Shown piece by piece: positions 57,900-64,000 of a DNA stretch of 64,000 nt. The translations under genes and the position numbers were made by a program. Position 1 is the stretch's first letter. Every line of letters begins with the position of its first letter. Below the pieces are notes generated by a model. It was not told the DNA's origin, did not search any database, and saw nothing but the letters and a program-made list of their open reading frames with translations. The DNA lies in contig CM026561.1 in the NCBI GenBank assembly GCA_015143295.1, positions 35,778,875 to 35,842,874 of the forward strand, given 5' to 3'. This stretch comes from Tetracentron sinense. Taxonomy: Eukaryota; Streptophyta; Magnoliopsida; Trochodendrales; Trochodendraceae.

Positions 57900-58561
57900 A
57901 GATGTTATTTTCGGTTATGATAGATATATATATATAGGGAGCAACAATGAATAGAGCAGTAACAGCAACTTGAAGATAATTCGTTGGGAACGGGTTGATC
58001 ACTCTCATTTCTCCAGGCACCAGAGATGGTGAAGGGCATTCCTTTCCAATTCTTGTCTATATCCAGGAGGTACATAACGATATCCGTGATTTTGGCTCCT
58101 TGATTCCAAGCGAAGTATGTCGTATCGCCATCTTTAGGAAATTTTCAGCATTTCACCGTATGACGGAAATGGAAGATGTGCCTAGGTTCTATATTGTATC
58201 CATCTCTGTTGAATTTAGTCATCAGAGACATATATTTATAAAACCTAGGATGCATCTGTCCAGGGGCTACTTGCAGAGTAGCGAGGACCTCATCAACAAT
58301 GGGTTCTAATGGGAATCACAATCCAGCTTCGAACTACGCAATATACACAGTGGTGCAAGAAGAATGGTAGTTGGGATGGATGTCTCCTTCATTCAGATGA
58401 AGGTAGACATAGGGGGAAATTTCATATCTAGTTCTGTAGAAATCAAGAATGTATCTATCTACTGGTTTGGGTATGGGAGCAATAGCAAATATATTTTGGG
58501 GAGTTTTATCAGCCTGGGTGACTTCTTCATCGCTATCAATCCTAACTATTTCAGTCGACAT
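57900..58561 (-). pseudogene. Antisense PF04195-like domain region (Tat-like element)
   Basis: From an ATG at 58561 (MSTEIVRIDSDEEV), minus-strand segments read RYILDFYRTRYEISPYVYLH, FPLEPIVDEVLATLQVAPGQ, HPRFYKYMSLMTKFN and KNWKGMPFTISGAW. The pattern (LPL.P....VL....LAPGQLHPN.W, then F.....KGWKERFF) is that of the plant 'putative gypsy-type transposon' domain (PF04195-like), recognised from memory. The region is interrupted a small number of times. It lies upstream of 57032-57898 in antisense order. Confidence 0.5.
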
Positions 58562-58799
58562 GGTGAAAAGGTTATGGCCAATAAAGAAGCAAACGGAGGA
58601 GTAATATGCCAAATACACTGAGATACAACAAACAGTAAGAACAATGTAAATGGAAACAGAGTAACAACAAAGGAGATCTTACCACAGCAAATGTTGTAAC
58701 AAAATCCTTGAGAAGGTTAGAAGCTACAAATCATTGGAGAGATGAAAATCCGGCAGAGTAGCAGTTCAAACGACTCAAAATGAGGAAGACAAAGGTCCA

Positions 58800-58815
58800 T
58801 GCATCTTATATAGAT
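58800..58815 (-). promoter_or_regulatory. TATA-like box for the antisense transcript
   Basis: TATATAAG on the minus strand (58804-58811), in the context CATCTATATAAGATGC, about 245 bp upstream of the ATG at 58561. It suggests the antisense region had its own promoter inside the retroelement. Confidence 0.4.
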
Positions 58816-59260
58816 GGCGCCAAAATGCAAATGATTGACTTAGCCTTAAATCTCAGCCGTACACGCGAGCACGTGATGGGGTAAGATGGTCATTTCAATG
58901 AAATTTAAATATAGCGTGTCAGACTATCTTGTAGGATGCTCTGAGCTTTCATCTCGACCATACACGTCAACCATAAGGAGGGTAAGATCGACTTTTGCAA
59001 AGACAGAATAACCTGCCATGCATTAATGAGGAGTGATAGATTTAAGAAACGTGCTACAGTGGTTACAGCGATATATTTTCGTGTATAATGCAAGCCAGAG
59101 ATCACAGACAACAGAGCATACACAACAAAGTCTTGACAATGGGGCGAAAATATGGAGAACGGAGTACAATCAACGTGGAAATACGGTATTTTTGTTCTGG
59201 AATGCTGAGAGGTTTATGATATTTTGAACTACGTTCAAAGCATCATAAATGGGCTAATTA

Positions 59261-60080
59261 TGAGGGATAAAATTCGTAATTTAATTTGGTGTTGTGACAA
59301 AAAGCATGTTTTCGGTGTTAAACGGTGGATATGAGCTTATATGTGTTTTTTTAGTATGTATTTATTGTGTGTATGACAATGAACTCGTTATGCTCTTTAC
59401 AATGGGAACGTTGTCCTCTGATCAACAGACTCGTAATCATCAAGACAACGGTATCGTACTCGTCGTGAACAACAAGTCCGAACTTTATGTCGACAACGAG
59501 ACCAACTTTCAGGACCCGATCCTCAAGAGGTGATCATTTGTCTCTAACGTTAGGTGGAAAGCACTATCTTAGGATTTATTGCTAGTCCCCTCAGATGGGT
59601 TTTCGACCCACAAACCGACTTAGAGATTGTAGGCTCCCGTGTGTATTGTGTTCGTCATCAAATATGTCTGACATATTTGGTAATGAGTGGCAAGCTTATG
59701 ACATGGTCAACCAAGTCATCGATGGTCATCTATGGGCATCCCAAGCTAAACCTATAAATACCCCTGAGACCCAGTGCATCAGGATCAATCGATCAAGGAA
59801 CATCCGAAGAGAATTAGAGATATTTACCAGTGTCATTTCAGAGATAGTGCCATAACTTTCATCTTAGTGTTCTAGCTCTTAGTGTTCCAGTGCCTCTGTG
59901 ATTTTACTATTTACCTTTTTCTTCGTTTACTGACTTTACCATCAGAGTTATTTCAGGGTGCAGAGCCGCCCCTTCCCTTTATGTTGTTTTCTAGTCTTAT
60001 TTGCAGGTGGATGCCATTTTGATTGCTCTACTAGCCAAACAACTATTGATGTGCATTGAACCCGGGAAATTTCCCTCACA
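59261..60080 (+). repeat. Tat-like element 3' LTR
   Basis: Starts TGAGGGATAAAATTCG, ends TTTCCCTCACA, followed by ACAAG. Parts such as 59690-59850 are almost identical to the 5' LTR. Confidence 0.88.
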
Positions 60081-60173
60081 ACAAGTAATGTCCATTTTAA
60101 AAAAAAATCTCAGGACTTGAAAACCACTGTAATTTGCAAATCTCAGTAAAATACACAAATAGGTGAAAATCAA

Positions 60174-60307
60174 GAGTCGGTTTATCTATTGGTACTCCCA
60201 AATATACTCTCAAATCTTAATTGTCTATGGCTAACCACTAGGGGTCAAGATTTGGCTTAACTTATTTTGGCTTAATAATTGAATTAAATGGTTAGAATTT
60301 GGGAGGA
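60174..60307. mobile_element. 'TACTCCCAAATATACTCCC' MITE, copy 4
   Basis: Left end GAGTCGGTTTATCTATTGG with TACTCCCAAATATACTCTC; the right inverted end is lost. It carries the shared GGCTAACCACTAGGGGTCAA block also seen (inverted) in copy 2. Confidence 0.6.
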
Positions 60308-61626
60308 ACCAATGTGTTCTCAGCTTCATCAAGTAATAATAATAAAGGAAGTGATAACAAATACACAAAAATCAATGGTTAATAAAGCAATGAAATGAAA
60401 ACTTAATTTCTTCAAACATTGAAAAAACGTGAATAAATTCATTACGGGGATCAATCTATTTTGATTTTTTTTTAACAAAAAATGAAACTTCACATCTATG
60501 GAAATGAAGCCCAAAACTTCATCAAATTTTTTTATTAAGATGAAAAAAAACCTCACATATGAAGATTCTTTTCACATAAAAAAAATAAACGACAAAAATC
60601 CAAATCAATCGACATAAACAAAATAAACAACAAAAATCCAAATCAATCATTATTAAATCCTAAAGCTTGTTAATTTTTTCTAAAACCCAATTTTGAGGAT
60701 TTTCTTATCCTCCTCCTCCTCCTCCCCCTTTTATTCCATATTCCAATATGAACATCAAAAACTCTCTTTTTAAGAAGGTTATAGGATAAAAAATAAGGAA
60801 GAAAATTGGAAGATGAATGAGTAATATGTAGAAGTATAAATGTATATGTGACTAAACACAAGAAATTAAATATAGAGAAGAAGATGGGTCTCATTAAAGG
60901 AAGATCTGAACATTTTGATCTCGGAGAATAATAACTCTTGGTTCTATAGAGAAGAAAGTGAAATAATTCCTTAATCAAAACAAGAAACTTTTTATATGCA
61001 TGACTCAATTGGTTACCCTAATCTAACTCAATACACCAAAGCAACTCAAACTACCCTAGAATCCTGCTTGGAAATTAACACTACATCTTGACAATTATTC
61101 TCTAGAATCAACTTAAGCACCCTATCTAACCAATGTGGACCCCACCATACGAAACGTTGCACTCTTACCTCATAACAACCCTACCCTCAAGGTTGTATTC
61201 AAGGTTTACCACCCGGATAATGTTCCTTCTCTCCTTCAATTAGAAAAAAATTGATGAGATGTTATGCAATGGTGCTCAGGGATGAATCTCTAATCATAGT
61301 TTGCAGCATAACCTTTTTGTTCTTCTCTCCTTCATTTTCGAAATGTGTAAAATTCATGAAATTGGAGTTGAGCAATTCTGTTGGGTCTTCTATCTCCTAT
61401 TCGATGTGAGTATGCCTACAAATTTGGGCGTGTTTTTTGCCATACAATTGGGTCAATGATATGGCTTATATCCGACTTAAGGATTTTTGGCACTAAACAT
61501 CCCAACATATTTCTCCTTTAAACCTTTAATATAAAAAATCACCAAATGAAAGTAGGCAGGTTAGTTTTCCAACTTGAGAGCCATTAAATTTTACTTGATA
61601 ATTGTGTAGTGATCTTAGTTGTTTCA
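60308..61626. other. Intergenic / old LTR-like sequence
   Basis: About 60870-61140 is a diverged relative of 62500-62770 (shared CTTAATCAAAA, ACAATTATTCTCT, AACTTAAGC order), so probably an older LTR of the same family as the sequence to the right. A CCT-repeat lies at 60709-60727. Small open frames (60670-61008, minus) are not credible genes. Confidence 0.5.
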
Positions 61627-61831
61627 TGAGATTAACTATAAATAGGAGCTCTGGTTGAACAGTCAATCGGAGCAGCCCAAAAAATGTACTGGGAAGAAAT
61701 AGTTTGGTAATTACAAACACAAAGAAGGGTATTTTTTAACATAATATTTTTTCATAATTACCCCTTTTCAAGGCATTTTTTGGGTTGCTTCAGTTGACTG
61801 TTCAACAGAGCAACTGTTCATAGTTAATCTC
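61627..61831. mobile_element. hAT-like MITE, 205 bp
   Basis: Inverted arms of about 60 bp (TGAGATTAACTAT at the left; GTTCATAGTTAATCTC at the right; both with TTGAACAGTCAA..CCCAAAAAATG). The left flank is TTGTTTCA (61619-61626); the right flank is TTATTTCA (61832-61839). In the duplicated copy at 62953 the right flank still reads TTGTTTCA, so the 8-bp duplication was originally perfect. Confidence 0.75.
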
Positions 61832-64000
61832 TTATTTCACTGAGATTACCAGAAAAGTCTTTAAATTTTGTCAGACCAAAGCACGACACCAGTGCTCTAT
61901 AAGCATGTTCCACAAAAGCAGCCCCATATGTTGCTCTAATCAATGAAACCATTGCAATGTTTCCCTTTGTAGGTGAAATTAAGACACTACAATATATTGA
62001 CCATGTGGAATTAATCCAATTAAAATTTATAAATCACTGAACTAATTGATTAATAAAAGGAATGAGATCATCTCTTTTTAATTATTTTTTATAAAGCAAT
62101 CTAGAAGGGATGGGGGATTTGGTGAGGACCCCTACCAGATTATTAATATACTAGCATACAACTGACCGAGGGAGGACATAAAACCTTATCCATAAGAAAA
62201 ACCAAAAACAAAGTGTGTGCATCTGAGTAGGTGTAGCATTAATGGTGTTAATATCATTCCTTCATCCCAACATAGCAGAATAATCTAGCATTGATGCCAC
62301 TAGTTCATTTGTTATTGAAGTTCCTTAAACAGAGAGTTGTTCAATGAGACTTTTTCAAGGTGAGATTCCACTCTCTCCATTTTCTTTGCAGTCTTCTTCT
62401 TCCTTTGTCTTCGAGTTTGAACCATTAATCAATAGAATCCTCCCAAAAGGATGCTCTAATACCAATTGTAACGATCTTGAATCATTACGTACGTGAAAAA
62501 AAAATTAAATAGAAAAAAGAGAAGATAGGTCTCATGAAAGGGAGATCTAGACCTTCTGATCTCTATATAAAAGAGATCAATACCTCAGGGTTCTCAAAAG
62601 AAGAACAATGAAATTATTCCTTAATCAAAATAAGAAAAATACATATTTTTTTTATGACTCAACTACTAAACCTAATTAAACTCAAGGACTCCAAAACAGC
62701 TCTAGACTTCTATTTGAAAACTAGCACATCATCTTAACAATTATTCTCTCTAGAAAGAACTTAAGCGCTAAGGACACGGGATCTCCAGTATGTACTGGCG
62801 AGGAGACCGTCAACACTCACTCCCATGGAGCCAATTCCTCATGTACACGCCTACCAAGGTATTGTGCACGCACACCAAAATGGTACAAGGCATTTTTTGG
62901 GTTGCTTCGGTTGATTGTTTAATAGAGCAACTGTTCATAGTTAATCTCTTGTTTCACTAAGATTACCTGAAAAGTCTTTAAATTTTGTCAGAAAGCACGA
63001 CACCAGTGCTCTATAAGCATGTGCCACGAAAGCAGCCACATATGTTGCTCTAATCAATGAAACCATTGCAATGTTTCCCTTTGTAGGTGAAATTAAGACA
63101 CTACAATATATTGACCATGTGGAATTAATCCAATTAAAATCTATAAATCACTGAACTAATTGATTAATAAAAGGAACGAGATCATCTCTTTTTAATTATT
63201 TTTTATAAAGCAATCTAGAAGGGATGGGGGATTTGGTGAGGACCCCTACCAGATTATTAATATACTAGCAGACAACTGACCGATGGGAGGACATAAAACC
63301 TTATCCATAAGAAAAACCAAAAACAAAGTGTGTGCATCTGAGTAGGTGTAGCATTCATGGTGTTAATAGCATTCCTTCATCCCAACATAGCAGAATAATC
63401 TAGCATTGATGCCACTAGTTCATTTGTTATTGAAGTTCCTTAAACAGAGAGTTGTTCAATGAGACTTTTTCAAGGTGAGATTCCACTCTCTCCATTTTCT
63501 TTGCAGTCTACTTCTTCCTTTGTCTTCGAGTTTGAACCATTAATCAATAGAATCCTCCAAAAGGATGCTCTAATACCAATTGTAACGATCTTGAATCATT
63601 ACGTACGTGAAAAAAAAATTAAATAGAAAAAGGAGAAGATAGGTCTCATGAAAGGGAGATCTAGACCTTCTGATCTCTATATAAAAGAGATCAATACCTC
63701 ATGGTTCTCAAAAGAAGAACAATGAAATTATTCCTTAATCAAAATAAGGAAAATACATATTTTTTTTATGACTCAACCACTAAACCTAATCAAACTCAAG
63801 GACTCCAAAACAGCCCTAGACTTCTATTTGAAACTAGCACATCATCTTAACAATTATTCTCTCTAAAAAGAACTTAAGCGCTAAGGACATGGGATCTCCA
63901 GTATGTACTGGCGAGGAGACCGTCAACACTCACTCCCATGGTGCCAATTCCTCATGTACACGCCTACCAAGGTATTGTGCACGCACACCAAAATGGTACA
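61771..64000. repeat. 1.1-kb tandem duplication, truncated by the window end
   Basis: Unit 1 (61771-62887) and unit 2 (62888-64000) are head to tail, offset 1113-1117 bp, and about 96-97 percent identical by eye. The unit starts inside the right arm of the MITE at 61627-61831. It ends with CACGCACACCAAAATGGTACA, which is where the window stops, so a third copy may follow. Confidence 0.9.
62453..62468 (-). other. LTR edge with primer-like site
   Basis: On the minus strand the LTR-like sequence ends GATCGTTACA and is followed by AT and TGGTATTAGAGC, one base from the initiator-Met primer word. The same junction recurs at 63567-63582. This suggests the duplicated unit contains a short LTR element (TRIM/LARD-like) in minus orientation. 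Broken or non-autonomous; no coding seen. Confidence 0.5.

Larger units (their letters stand above)
54012..60080 (+). mobile_element. Pol-less Ty3/Gypsy Tat-like element with antisense coding region, broken
   Basis: A 6.07-kb element with two direct LTRs (821 and 820 bp, TG..CA) and near-matching flanks ACAAC / ACAAG. Directly after the 5' LTR is AATGGCGCCGTCTATGGGAA, the TGGCGCCG-type primer region I associate with Tat/Athila-type elements. In sense, only gag remnants are visible (54939-55400). The rest of the interior carries reading frames on the opposite strand (56351-58561). No protease, RT, RNase H or integrase was recognised. Extra antisense ORFs between pol and the 3' LTR are known in the Tat lineage (e.g. 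Grande). The element is broken at several points. The LTRs differ by roughly 6-8 percent by eye, much less in their right halves. Confidence 0.85.

Noticed and set aside
60670-61008. 112-codon minus-strand frame
   Set aside because: Low-complexity, hydrophobic plus RRRRR tail from the CCT-repeat; no homology and lies in an old LTR-like repeat.
1-64000. tRNA, rRNA or snRNA genes
   Set aside because: I found no convincing cloverleaf, rRNA or snRNA sequence; only SINE-type A/B-box words at 2676-2821.

Overview
This is nuclear DNA from a flowering plant, most likely a eudicot with a repeat-rich genome. The evidence is spliced genes with GT..AG introns, a photorespiratory aminotransferase close to the Arabidopsis one, an 8.2-kb intron full of transposons, and nested plant-type LTR retrotransposons. 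I cannot name the species.

The left half (about 1-35.5 kb) holds four host genes. They are an intronless 424-residue protein with a histidine-rich N-terminal domain and a TPR-like tail (4676-5950, +); a nine-exon NIPA-type magnesium transporter of 348 residues (7883-18857, -); a two-exon 84-residue small protein (24501-24831, -); and a five-exon peroxisomal serine:glyoxylate aminotransferase of 401 residues ending in SRI (26686-34161, -). The last has a G-box/I-box promoter near 35.4 kb and probably a 5'UTR intron. I placed exon boundaries by hand: every GT/AG site and phase is consistent, and the codon totals close. The first 2 kb carry a broken DUF1985-type (MULE-associated) coding fragment among odd arrays of EcoRI-site palindromes.

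Small non-autonomous DNA transposons fill the gaps and introns. Several have clean target-site duplications: Tourist-like (3288-3553, 20814-21180), hAT-like (9123-9732, 61627-61831) and Mutator-like (8324-8521, 21918-22099, 34693-34861). One MITE sits inside another at 9.1-9.7 kb. A tRNA-derived SINE with 12-bp duplications lies at 2676-2821.

The right half (36.7-64 kb) is retrotransposon country. A Ty3/Gypsy chromovirus fossil (36682-52900, minus orientation, CGATT duplications) contains a gag-only Ty1/Copia element (38951-45291) and a probable solo LTR (46160-47496). Next to it a pol-less Ty3/Gypsy Tat-like element (54012-60080) carries gag remnants in sense and a long antisense coding region between gag and the 3' LTR. 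The antisense region resembles the 'putative gypsy-type transposon' (PF04195-like) domain followed by a coiled coil. The window ends in a 1.1-kb tandem duplication with LTR/primer-site features (about 61.8-64 kb).

The most interesting items are the antisense gene in the pol-less Tat-like element, GGTCGACC palindrome clusters in two unrelated LTR families, the gag-only Copia nest, and the palindrome arrays at the left end.
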